Under the pieces are notes generated by a model. It worked only from the letters and a program-made list of their open reading frames with translations, was not told where the DNA came from and ran no database searches. Of a DNA stretch of 12,020 nt, positions 5,860 to 12,020 are shown one piece after another (within the stretch, counting starts at the first letter, position 1; every line of letters begins with the position of its first letter). The position numbers and the translations under genes are program-made. The stretch is taken from assembly GCA_003139735.1 (NCBI GenBank), contig PLGA01000606.1, positions 9,342-21,361 of the forward strand, given 5' to 3'. The stretch is from Bryobacterales bacterium. GTDB taxonomy: Bacteria > Acidobacteriota > Terriglobia > Bryobacterales > Bryobacteraceae.

Positions 5860-7314
5860 CTAATTCACGTCGCCTTTTTTCCGGATCTTGATATCCAGCC
5901 GCTTGATTTTCTGGTTCAGGGTGGATAGCGGAACGTGGAGGCTTTCCGAGGCTTCGGTCTGGCTCCAGTTGCATTGTTCCAGGCGCTGGATGATCACCTG
6001 GCGTTCGTAGTCGTTCACAATCTCGAACAAAGAAGCGTCCCCGGGCAGAGCGGCGCCTTCGCCGCGAGGGAGGCGGATGCCGTTCGCCTGCAGCAGGGAG
6101 TCGGGAAGCACTTCGACCGGCGCCATGGCGTCGGTGGCCAGCACCACGGCCCGCTCCACCACGTTCTCCAATTCGCGCACGTTGCCGGGCCAGGAATGTT
6201 CCATCAGGATCTGGATGGCCTCGGGTGCGAAGCGCAGAACGGAATGCCCGGCGGAATCCAGAAATTTGTTGTTCTCGCGGCAATAGCAGTCGAAGAAATG
6301 CTCCACCAGCAAAGGAATGTCCTCCTTGCGGTCGCGCAGGGGAGGCAGGGAAATCTTGATGACGTCCAGGCGGTAGTAGAGGTCCTCGCGAAACTTGCCC
6401 TCCTTGACGAGTTGGAAAAGGTCGGCGTTGGTGGCCGCCAGAATGCGAACGTCCACCTTGATGGGTTCGGTGGCGCCGAGCGGGGTGAACTCCTTCTCCT
6501 GAATGACGCGCAGCAGCTTGATCTGGGTCTCCGGGCCGAGGGTGCCGATCTCGTCGAAGAAAATGGTGCCGCGGTCGGCGACTTCGAAATACCCCTTTTT
6601 CGATTGGACGGCGCTGGTGAAGGCGCCCCGCACGTGGCCGAATAGCGTGGATTCCAGCAAATCCGGCGGCAGCGATCCGCTGTTGACGGCCACGAACAAC
6701 TGCCCGGCGCGCGGCGAGTTGGCGTGGATGGCCTTGGCGACGAGTTCCTTGCCGGTGCCGGTTTCGCCGGCGATCAGGATGGTGGAGCGGGCCGACGCCA
6801 CCTGACTGACAAGGTCCAGCATACGAACCATGCGCTCGCTCTTCCCGATGATGTTGGGGAAGCTGTAGCGTTCGACCAGCGCGCGCTTGAGATGGACGTT
6901 TTCGTATTCGAGACGCCGCCGCGCGATCATGCGGTCGATCTCGATGATCAGCTTCTCGTTGTCCCAGGGCTTGGAGAAGTAGTCGTTGGCCCCGTTCTTG
7001 AGAGCGTCCACGGCGGCTTCGAGCGAGCCGTAGGCGGTAATCATGAAGATGGGAGTGTCGCGATCGCGCCGGCGGACTTCCTGGAGGACCTCGGCGCCGG
7101 TGAGGTCCGGCATCATGAGGTCGAGCAGGACCAGGTCGTAGGCGCGGGCGCCCATTTTGTGGAGGCCTTCGACTCCGCCCTGCGCCAGGTCGACGGCGTA
7201 GCCGGCATCGGTCAGCAGCATATCGAGGCCTTCGCGGATGTCGAGCTCGTCGTCGATCACCAGCACGCTGCCCTTGATTTGGATTGCCACGGGGGCGACG
7301 GTGTCAAGCGGCAT
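5860..7314 (-). CDS. NtrC-family sigma-54-dependent response regulator
   Basis: The 484-residue protein has the three standard domains. The receiver domain spans about residues 16-130, with the acidic pair D21/D22, phospho-acceptor D65 in LLDLMMPD, T93 and K115 in FSKPW. The AAA+ activator domain (about 155-385) shows Walker A GETGTGKE (183-190) and Walker B TIFFDEIG (250-257). The sigma-54-contacting loop is GAFTSA (230-235) instead of the usual GAFTGA. The C-terminal Fis-type helix-turn-helix lies at about 440-480 (WSQTEASESLHVPLSTLNQKIKRL). When phosphorylated such proteins bind upstream sites and use ATP to open sigma-54 promoters. The gene begins 11 bases before the histidine kinase gene ends, so the two are translationally coupled and form a cognate pair. 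The likely target is the divergent polysaccharide export operon and the sigma-54-like site at 10272-10292. It resembles PrsR of exosortase-linked loci, but that assignment is inference. Confidence 0.95.
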   Translation of the reverse strand: MPLDTVAPVAIQIKGSVLVIDDELDIREGLDMLLTDAGYAVDLAQGGVEGLHKMGARAYDLVLLDLMMPDLTGAEVLQEVRRRDRDTPIFMITAYGSLEAAVDALKNGANDYFSKPWDNEKLIIEIDRMIARRRLEYENVHLKRALVERYSFPNIIGKSERMVRMLDLVSQVASARSTILIAGETGTGKELVAKAIHANSPRAGQLFVAVNSGSLPPDLLESTLFGHVRGAFTSAVQSKKGYFEVADRGTIFFDEIGTLGPETQIKLLRVIQEKEFTPLGATEPIKVDVRILAATNADLFQLVKEGKFREDLYYRLDVIKISLPPLRDRKEDIPLLVEHFFDCYCRENNKFLDSAGHSVLRFAPEAIQILMEHSWPGNVRELENVVERAVVLATDAMAPVEVLPDSLLQANGIRLPRGEGAALPGDASLFEIVNDYERQVIIQRLEQCNWSQTEASESLHVPLSTLNQKIKRLDIKIRKKGDVN

Positions 7315-10225
7315 TCACAGGTGTCCTCGCCGAAGGCGCCATGGCGAAGGGAAGCTCGATCCGGAACCGGGCGCCGCCGTCGCGCCGGTTGGAGACTTCG
7401 ATGGAACCGCCATGCTCTTGAATGATACCGTACGTCACCGATAGCCCGAGGCCGGTGCCCTTGCGCGCCGCTTTAGTGGTGAAGAAGGGATCGTAAATGC
7501 GATGGACGTGCTCCGGGGCGATGCCCTGACCCGTGTCGGCCACTTCGATCCTGGCGCCCGCGGGGCCCCGCGACGTGCGCACCTCGAGCCGCCCGCCGCC
7601 GGGCATGGCGTCGCGCGCATTGAGAAACAGGTTGAGGAAGACTTGCTGCAGTTTGCCGGAATTGCCGTGAATGGGAGGCAGGTTCGGGTCGAAACCGGTT
7701 TCGACGGCGATGCCGGATTTCTGAAGCTGGTGCTCGAGCAGCGACAGGGTTTCCTGGATGACGCGATTGAGGTTCACATCGCCGAGCGAGGTGGTGGCGG
7801 TGCGCGAAAAATTCAACAGCGAATTGACGATTTCGCTGGCGCGGAACGTCTGCTTGGCGATCTTCTCGAGGATCAGGGATTTCTGCGAATCGTCAGCCAC
7901 CTGTTTGGCGAGCATCTGCGCATAAGTCGAGATCACGGCGAGCGGCGTGTTGACTTCGTGCGCCACGCCGGCCGCCAGCAGGCCAATGCTGGAGAGTTTG
8001 TCGGCCTGTACCAGGCGGCGCTCGAGCTCGGCGCGGTCCGTCACGTCGTCGAAGATAATCAGGCGGCCAATCTGCTCCTGGTCTTTGGAAACCAGGGGCG
8101 CGATGGCGATATTCAACGTCGCCTCGCGAAATTTGGGCGGATTGCCGTTGCCATTGCCATTGCCGTTGGCGGGGGCGGCAGCCGCGGATTTCAGCACGAA
8201 TTTGTAGATGTGGTGAATCCCGGTCTCACCGCGCACGCGGTCGAACTGGCCGGACAGTTCCGCGGGGAACAACTCGGAAAGACGGCTTCCCAGGGCGCGG
8301 GCCCGCGGAATTCCGCTGAGCTGTTCGATCTGCGTGTTCCAGCTCTCCACGCGGTCCTCAAGATCCGCCGCCAGGATGCCCACATTGATGGATTCGACAA
8401 TGTTCTCGCTAAACTCCTTCAGACGCTCGTACTCCTCCACTTTGCGCTGCAGCGAGCGGTAGAGCGAGGCGTTTTCGATGGCGGTTCCCAAGCCCCCGGC
8501 CAAGGTGGTCAGAAGTTCCACGTCCACGCTTGAAAGATAATCGCCGTCCGCCATGCGGCTGACCCCCATGTAGGCGACGGTGCGGTCGCGAACCGTGCAG
8601 GGGAAGTAGTAGCTCAAATCCAGGTCCGCGATGGTGTACCGTACGGTTGCGGGCCAGGAACGGGAGACGGCGTCCAGGAGGTGGCGCGTTCGTTCGAAGA
8701 ACAGGTACGGCTGGGAGGTTCCCGCATCCAGGAAGCCGAGGTCCAAGCTGCCGGTGGCGGCGTCCGTGAGGCGGGGATTGGGACCTATGGCCTGCTTCAG
8801 AAAGAAGCGCCGGCCTTCGGGTTGGTCCTCCGCCAGGAAAAACGCCAGGTGTTTAACGGAAAGCGTCTGCAGGAGACGCTCGCCCACGGAAGCAAGCATG
8901 GTGTCCAGATCGGTCTCCGAACTCAGCGAGCGCGTGAATTCGACCAGTGTGCGCCGGTAATCGTAGCGGTCGCGGTAGAAGTGCCGGTCCAGGCGTTCCT
9001 GAATCCAGTTCCGGATCGGCTGGAAAAGAAAAGCCGCGACCAGGACCACGGCGGTAAGCCCCAGGTTGCCGAGGCCCTTATAATATTTTTGGACCTGGTT
9101 GCCCAGCGAGAAAACGATGCCGTAAAATCCGGCCATGACGCACAGCGTGGCGAGCGTGTAGGCGTAGCCCAACCGGAAAAGAATGTCCACGTCCATCAGG
9201 CGGTAGCGCACAATGGCGTATGCCAGCGTAAGCGGAATCAGGGCCACGGAGAGCACCGACATCTTCATGCTCTCGGTGGGAATCCAGCCCATGGCGTACG
9301 GCAACACGTAGAAAAACGCGAAAGGCAGCGTCCCCAGCAGAGCGCCGTTGCGCAGCCACTTAAGCTGCTGGCGCACAATGGGGTCGTCGGCGGCGCGGTA
9401 TCCCGCGGCCAACACCAGACCGCCGGCGATATAGGGGATGGTCCAGGCTGCCATCCAGATTCGGTCCAGCATCCAGTTCAGTTCGATCAAGGGGATGGCC
9501 GCCGTTACGCGGCCGGACGAAAAGGCCAGATAGACCAGGAACAACGCGGCAGCCGGCGCGTACAGCAACGCCAGCCTGAAGGGGCTTCGGAACCACTTGT
9601 GCGGCTCCGGAAAGGTGACGCAGAAGTGCAGGAACACCGCCGGCGCCAGCAAACCCGCGCCAACGTTGGCGAAGTAGACGATCTTATCGAAGCCGTTCAG
9701 CTTACCGGTGTAATGAAAGCAGAAGAAAACGAACGATGCCAGGCACAGGATATAGAAATGCCGCGCTTTGGGCGCGCTGCCGCGCCGGAAATAGACGAAC
9801 AACCCGATCACCAGATAGGCTAGGCCGACAAGGTACTGGTACACCACTGCGCGATCGCGAGGGGCCTCCTCGATAATCACGGTCTTGGAGGGCAAATCGT
9901 AGCCGCCGCGGTTCAGCAAGTAGTCGGCCTTGCTCCACGAGCCGAGCGTGGCCAGCACCTGGGCGACGCTGGCGGCCTTGACGATTCTATAGCCATCGAT
10001 GCTGCGCAGCCGGTCGCCCTCGTGGATTCCCGCCTTCCCGGCTCCGCCGGCGGCGGCCACGTATAGGGCTTCGACTCCCGTGGCGCGGTCCACCCAAATC
10101 ACCCCGTCCTCGGGAAGGCGGAATTTCTCCTGCTGCTCGAAATTGATCACCGCGGCGGCGGCGGCGGCCAGCGTGAGTATCGTCAGAATTGCGGTCGAGA
10201 GCTGGAACTTGAGCTCTTGCAGCAT
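7304..10225 (-). CDS. Membrane sensor histidine kinase with PDZ, GAF and PAS domains
   Basis: The 973-residue protein is arranged as follows. A membrane helix lies at about 8-28. An extracytoplasmic PDZ-like domain follows at about 40-118 (AGKAGIHEGDRLRSIDGYRI). About eight further helices run between 128 and 400. A GAF-like domain lies at about 425-590 and a PAS domain at about 600-735, interrupted by an Asn-Gly repeat (687-695). The HisKA domain has phospho-acceptor H756 in AAGVAHEVNTPL. The ATPase domain shows the N box NLFLNARDAM (865-874), G1 DTGQG (897-901) and G2 GTGLGL (923-928). It should autophosphorylate and pass phosphate to the downstream NtrC-type regulator, with which it overlaps by 11 bases. 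The multi-helix front, GAF and NtrB-type core resemble PrsK kinases; the PDZ domain after the first helix is unlike them as far as I know. The ribosome-binding site is weak. A sigma-54-like site 40-65 bases upstream may drive the operon. The signal sensed is unknown. Confidence 0.93.
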   Translation of the reverse strand: MLQELKFQLSTAILTILTLAAAAAAVINFEQQEKFRLPEDGVIWVDRATGVEALYVAAAGGAGKAGIHEGDRLRSIDGYRIVKAASVAQVLATLGSWSKADYLLNRGGYDLPSKTVIIEEAPRDRAVVYQYLVGLAYLVIGLFVYFRRGSAPKARHFYILCLASFVFFCFHYTGKLNGFDKIVYFANVGAGLLAPAVFLHFCVTFPEPHKWFRSPFRLALLYAPAAALFLVYLAFSSGRVTAAIPLIELNWMLDRIWMAAWTIPYIAGGLVLAAGYRAADDPIVRQQLKWLRNGALLGTLPFAFFYVLPYAMGWIPTESMKMSVLSVALIPLTLAYAIVRYRLMDVDILFRLGYAYTLATLCVMAGFYGIVFSLGNQVQKYYKGLGNLGLTAVVLVAAFLFQPIRNWIQERLDRHFYRDRYDYRRTLVEFTRSLSSETDLDTMLASVGERLLQTLSVKHLAFFLAEDQPEGRRFFLKQAIGPNPRLTDAATGSLDLGFLDAGTSQPYLFFERTRHLLDAVSRSWPATVRYTIADLDLSYYFPCTVRDRTVAYMGVSRMADGDYLSSVDVELLTTLAGGLGTAIENASLYRSLQRKVEEYERLKEFSENIVESINVGILAADLEDRVESWNTQIEQLSGIPRARALGSRLSELFPAELSGQFDRVRGETGIHHIYKFVLKSAAAAPANGNGNGNGNPPKFREATLNIAIAPLVSKDQEQIGRLIIFDDVTDRAELERRLVQADKLSSIGLLAAGVAHEVNTPLAVISTYAQMLAKQVADDSQKSLILEKIAKQTFRASEIVNSLLNFSRTATTSLGDVNLNRVIQETLSLLEHQLQKSGIAVETGFDPNLPPIHGNSGKLQQVFLNLFLNARDAMPGGGRLEVRTSRGPAGARIEVADTGQGIAPEHVHRIYDPFFTTKAARKGTGLGLSVTYGIIQEHGGSIEVSNRRDGGARFRIELPFAMAPSARTPVNAA
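8141..8167 (-). repeat. In-frame hexamer repeat coding (Asn-Gly)n inside the PAS domain of the histidine kinase
   Basis: Four and a half near-identical six-base units encode alternating Asn and Gly (residues 687-695), preceded by an Ala-rich run. The repeat lies in a loop between predicted PAS strands, so length changes in multiples of six bases would keep the frame and alter only loop length. Confidence 0.7.
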
Positions 10226-10589
10226 GGTAAGCGCTCGTTATCCGTCGGCGGACATACGTCCCCGCGTGCCTCATGGCACGTTTGATGCCATGTCAGATTC
10301 CAAGATTCGTAACTAGAGTGGCCAAATTTCTCTATAACTTACGAGAGAACTCCGAAAGGTCCTCCGCATTACTGGAGATTGACACTATGCTCAGGTGTAT
10401 CCGCGTGGGACCGCGCCGACGCCCATGGATCCGATGGTACTAGTATGCGCGCCTAACCGACGATAACATGTACGCTCGCGGGCGCGAGTGCGCTAAACTG
10501 GAAAATTGGTGAGCGCCTGTGGCGCGGCGCAGTTGTATTCTGCCCTATGGCGTGAACTGGCCGGCGCGGTTTCACGGCCTCAGAGGAAC
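10226..10589. other. Divergent regulatory region between the sensor operon and the polysaccharide export operon
   Basis: This 364-base stretch holds no supported gene. It contains the sigma-54-like palindrome (10272-10292) and an overlapping short inverted repeat, CGTGCC (10265-10270) with GGCACG (10275-10280). Further right are a perfect TTGACA at 10379-10384 without a good -10 partner, and a dyad, CTCGCG (10475-10480) with CGCGAG (10483-10488). Any of the repeats could be binding sites for the NtrC-type regulator. An in-frame TTG at 10506 extends the next gene, but the extension lacks protein-like features. Confidence 0.6.
10272..10292 (+). promoter_or_regulatory. Sigma-54 (-24/-12) promoter-like palindrome, readable in both directions
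   Basis: On the plus strand TGGCACG (10274-10280), four bases, then ATGCC (10285-10289) matches the sigma-54 consensus TGGCACG-N4-TTGCW at all seven -24 bases and at the TGC of the -12 element, with correct GG-to-GC spacing. This predicts a start near 10300 facing the export operon. Because CATGGCA (10272-10278) and TGCCATG (10286-10292) are reverse complements, the minus strand reads TGGCATC-N4-GTGCC with the same spacing. That predicts a start near 10264, about 39 bases before the histidine kinase ATG. The nearby NtrC-type regulator makes a sigma-54 reading natural. The alternative is an ordinary operator dyad. Confidence 0.6.
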
Positions 10590-11684
10590 ATGATGAACAG
10601 GGCAGTTTTGTCCGTACTACTGGCGATCATGCCGGCGTTGTGCCTGGGAGCCGAGGACCCCAAGTCTCCTTCCGCGGGCACGGGACTTGCATTCACCCCC
10701 CAGGCAGGCGCCCCTACGGCAATGCAGATGATGGGCGTTTTGGAATTCACGGACGGCAAATATTTCCTGACCGATGCCACCAGCAAGACCAGCGTGGAGC
10801 TGCGGGGAGCGGACCTGGTGAGATTCAAGGGGAAGAGCGTTCAAATCGTCGGTTCGGTCATTTTCGGAGCGCCGGCGACCGGGGGAGCTTCTCAGGTAAT
10901 TCAGGTCGCCAAGATTGAGCTAACTTCCCAATCCTCGAAGCTCACTGGTTTAGCGGGCGGAGCAGGCGCGGGGAGCGGAGCGGCCCCCACTGCGGGCAGA
11001 GTCACAGTGGCGACTTCGGGGCGTACGCAACCACCCCCAACTCAACAGACCGCACCAGGCGCTCAGGCTGGGGCAGGGGCCGTCACGCCCCCGCAGACCA
11101 CCGCGCCGCCCGCAGCGCCTCCAGCCGCAGCCACCGATGCGGGCAAACCAGCGGAGGCTGCGCCGTCGCCCGACGCCAACGTTTCCGTTACCGTGCCGGT
11201 CGACGCAAACACGTTTGTCATCGGCCCGGAGGACGAACTTGACATTAAGGTTTGGGAACAACCGCAACTGAGTGGCGCTGTCCGTGTGCGGTCCGACGGA
11301 ATGATCACGGTGCCGCTGCTCAAGAATGAAATCAGAGCCGCCGGCCTTACCCTCCTGGCATTGAGACAGGCGATCACGGAAGAACTGGGCGCCAATGCGC
11401 TCAAGGATCCACAGATCACCGTCAACCTGCTGGCGGCCCATAGCAAGAAGTACTACCTTTATGGGCAAGTGAAAACGCCGGGAGAAAAGGAGCTGATCAT
11501 GCCCACCACGGTGCTGCACGCCATAGTGTCGGCGGGCGGGTTTCTGGACTTCGCCAATCAGAAAGACATCGCCGTCGCTCGCGGGGAAAAGCGGTTTAAG
11601 TTCAACTTTAAGGAAGTGATGGCCGGCAAGAACCTCAAACAGGACATTTACCTGGAATCGGGCGACATCATCTACGTGAAATGA
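10590..11684 (+). CDS. Wza-type polysaccharide export protein with an extra N-terminal OB-like (DUF5818-type) domain
   Basis: From the ATG at 10590, which follows an AGAGGAA ribosome-binding site, the product is 364 residues. Residues 1-21 form a signal peptide. No proper lipobox is visible: the Cys at 18 lies in PALCLGA, which fits poorly. Residues 45-115 (MMGVLEFTDGKYFLTDATSK, VELRGADLVRFKGKSVQIVGSV) look like the small DUF5818/OB-type domain found in secreted acidobacterial proteins. A Pro/Ala/Gly/Thr-rich linker spans about 118-200. Residues 205-282 are the polysaccharide export domain (VIGPEDELDIKVWEQPQLSG, VRSDGMITVPLL, GLTLLALRQAI, DPQITVNL). Residues 287-364 are an SLBB-type domain (YYLYGQVKTPGEKELIMPTTVLHAIVSAGGF, ending ESGDIIYVK). 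Such proteins form the outer-membrane exit pore for exopolysaccharide. The Wzz-type gene starts 45 bases downstream, confirming an export operon. An upstream in-frame TTG (10506) is less likely because it would bury the signal peptide. Expression is probably controlled by the divergent two-component system. Confidence 0.9.
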   Translation: MMNRAVLSVLLAIMPALCLGAEDPKSPSAGTGLAFTPQAGAPTAMQMMGVLEFTDGKYFLTDATSKTSVELRGADLVRFKGKSVQIVGSVIFGAPATGGASQVIQVAKIELTSQSSKLTGLAGGAGAGSGAAPTAGRVTVATSGRTQPPPTQQTAPGAQAGAGAVTPPQTTAPPAAPPAAATDAGKPAEAAPSPDANVSVTVPVDANTFVIGPEDELDIKVWEQPQLSGAVRVRSDGMITVPLLKNEIRAAGLTLLALRQAITEELGANALKDPQITVNLLAAHSKKYYLYGQVKTPGEKELIMPTTVLHAIVSAGGFLDFANQKDIAVARGEKRFKFNFKEVMAGKNLKQDIYLESGDIIYVK

Positions 11685-11729
11685 TGGGTGGTTCCATGGC
11701 AACGGCCGATAAGGAAAGATAGGAGGGAT

Positions 11730-12020
11730 ATGGGCGCGGTACAGAACTACGTTGGCGTCTCCCGGCGTCCGCCGGACGTCGAAGACTACATCGATATGCT
11801 GCGCCGCCATCGCTCCTGGATCGTCGGCCCGACGTACCTGGGCCTGGTGATCGCGGTAGTGGTGGCATTCCTCTGGCCGGATACGTTCGAGTCGACCGCG
11901 ATCATGCGCATCACGCCGCAAACGATTTCCGAGCGCGTGGTCCCGGAGACGATCGATTTGCAAATGTCGCAAGTGCTCGAAGGTTTGCGAACCAAGATCC
12001 TGAGCCGCACTTCTCTCACC
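11730..12020 (+). CDS. Wzz-type chain-length determinant / polysaccharide co-polymerase, 5' part only
   Basis: The gene starts at an ATG preceded by a strong AGGAGGG ribosome-binding site (11721-11727) and is open to the window end, giving 97 residues. After a short N-terminal tail, PPDVEDYIDMLRRHRSWIV leads into a first membrane helix (about residues 31-50), followed by WPDTFESTAIMRITP. This is the characteristic opening of the Wzz/EpsF/GumC family (PF02706), inner-membrane proteins that set polysaccharide length and pair with a Wza-type pore. The next residues (LQMSQVLEGLRTKILSRTSL) are the usual start of the periplasmic coiled-coil part. Whether the missing part carries a fused tyrosine kinase domain cannot be seen. 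It lies 45 bases after the export protein gene in the same operon. Confidence 0.88.
   Translation, partial: MGAVQNYVGVSRRPPDVEDYIDMLRRHRSWIVGPTYLGLVIAVVVAFLWPDTFESTAIMRITPQTISERVVPETIDLQMSQVLEGLRTKILSRTSLT

Noticed and set aside
8141..8167. Short tandem repeat considered as a CRISPR-like array
   Set aside because: The units are six bases, contiguous and in frame within a coding region. No spacers are present.
7502..8533. Long plus-strand open frame opposite the histidine kinase
   Set aside because: It is antisense to strongly supported GAF/PAS/HisKA/ATPase coding sequence, has no recognisable domain, and is the usual mirror frame of GC-rich genes.
8681..9823. 380-codon plus-strand open frame opposite the kinase membrane region
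   Set aside because: The product is rich in Gln, Arg and His with no fold signature. The opposite strand encodes clear membrane helices and the GAF domain.
10379..10384. Perfect TTGACA as a sigma-70 -35 box
   Set aside because: No acceptable -10 hexamer lies 15-19 bases downstream, so it was not called as a promoter.
10506..10589. Upstream TTG start for the Wza-type export protein
   Set aside because: It would place 28 residues before a clear signal peptide, and the ATG at 10590 has its own ribosome-binding site.

Overview
The window is high-GC bacterial chromosomal DNA. The gene content suggests an Acidobacteriota member, probably near Solibacter/Bryobacter. The clues are short secreted beta-sandwich proteins, a kinase/sulfatase-modifying-factor hybrid, a large membrane histidine kinase with an extracytoplasmic PDZ domain, and a polysaccharide export protein carrying an extra small N-terminal domain. 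This placement is an impression from gene families, not a computed classification.

Layout from left to right. Positions 1-181 hold a small palindrome and what looks like a scrap of a P-type ATPase gene on the minus strand. A plus-strand pair follows: a secreted protein with two similar beta-sandwich domains (182-1000) and an MFS drug/siderophore-type exporter (1029-2327). Facing it on the minus strand is a secreted right-handed beta-helix protein (3715 down to 2377). Its reading frame is broken by a single-base indel near 2698-2715. A gene-free stretch (3716-4203) contains two inverted repeats. Next on the plus strand come a membrane protein that keeps only the front half of a Ser/Thr kinase domain fused to a formylglycine-generating-enzyme-like domain (4204-5271), and a small two-helix membrane protein with a bacterial PH domain (5316-5756). 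A REP-like palindromic element fills the gap to the next convergent gene.

The right half looks like one functional unit. A 973-residue histidine kinase (10225 down to 7304) and an NtrC-type sigma-54-dependent response regulator (7314 down to 5860) overlap by 11 bases and form a minus-strand operon. Divergent from them is the start of an exopolysaccharide export operon: a Wza-type outer-membrane export protein (10590-11684) and a Wzz-type chain-length/co-polymerase protein running off the window (11730 onward). Between the two operons, at 10272-10292, is a short palindrome that reads as a sigma-54 -24/-12 promoter in both directions. It is the best match on the strand facing the export genes.

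The simplest reading is that the kinase senses an envelope signal through its PDZ domain and membrane helices and phosphorylates the NtrC-like regulator. The regulator would then drive sigma-54 transcription of the polysaccharide operon and possibly of its own operon. This resembles the known PrsK/PrsR arrangement beside exosortase-linked polysaccharide loci, but with a different sensor.
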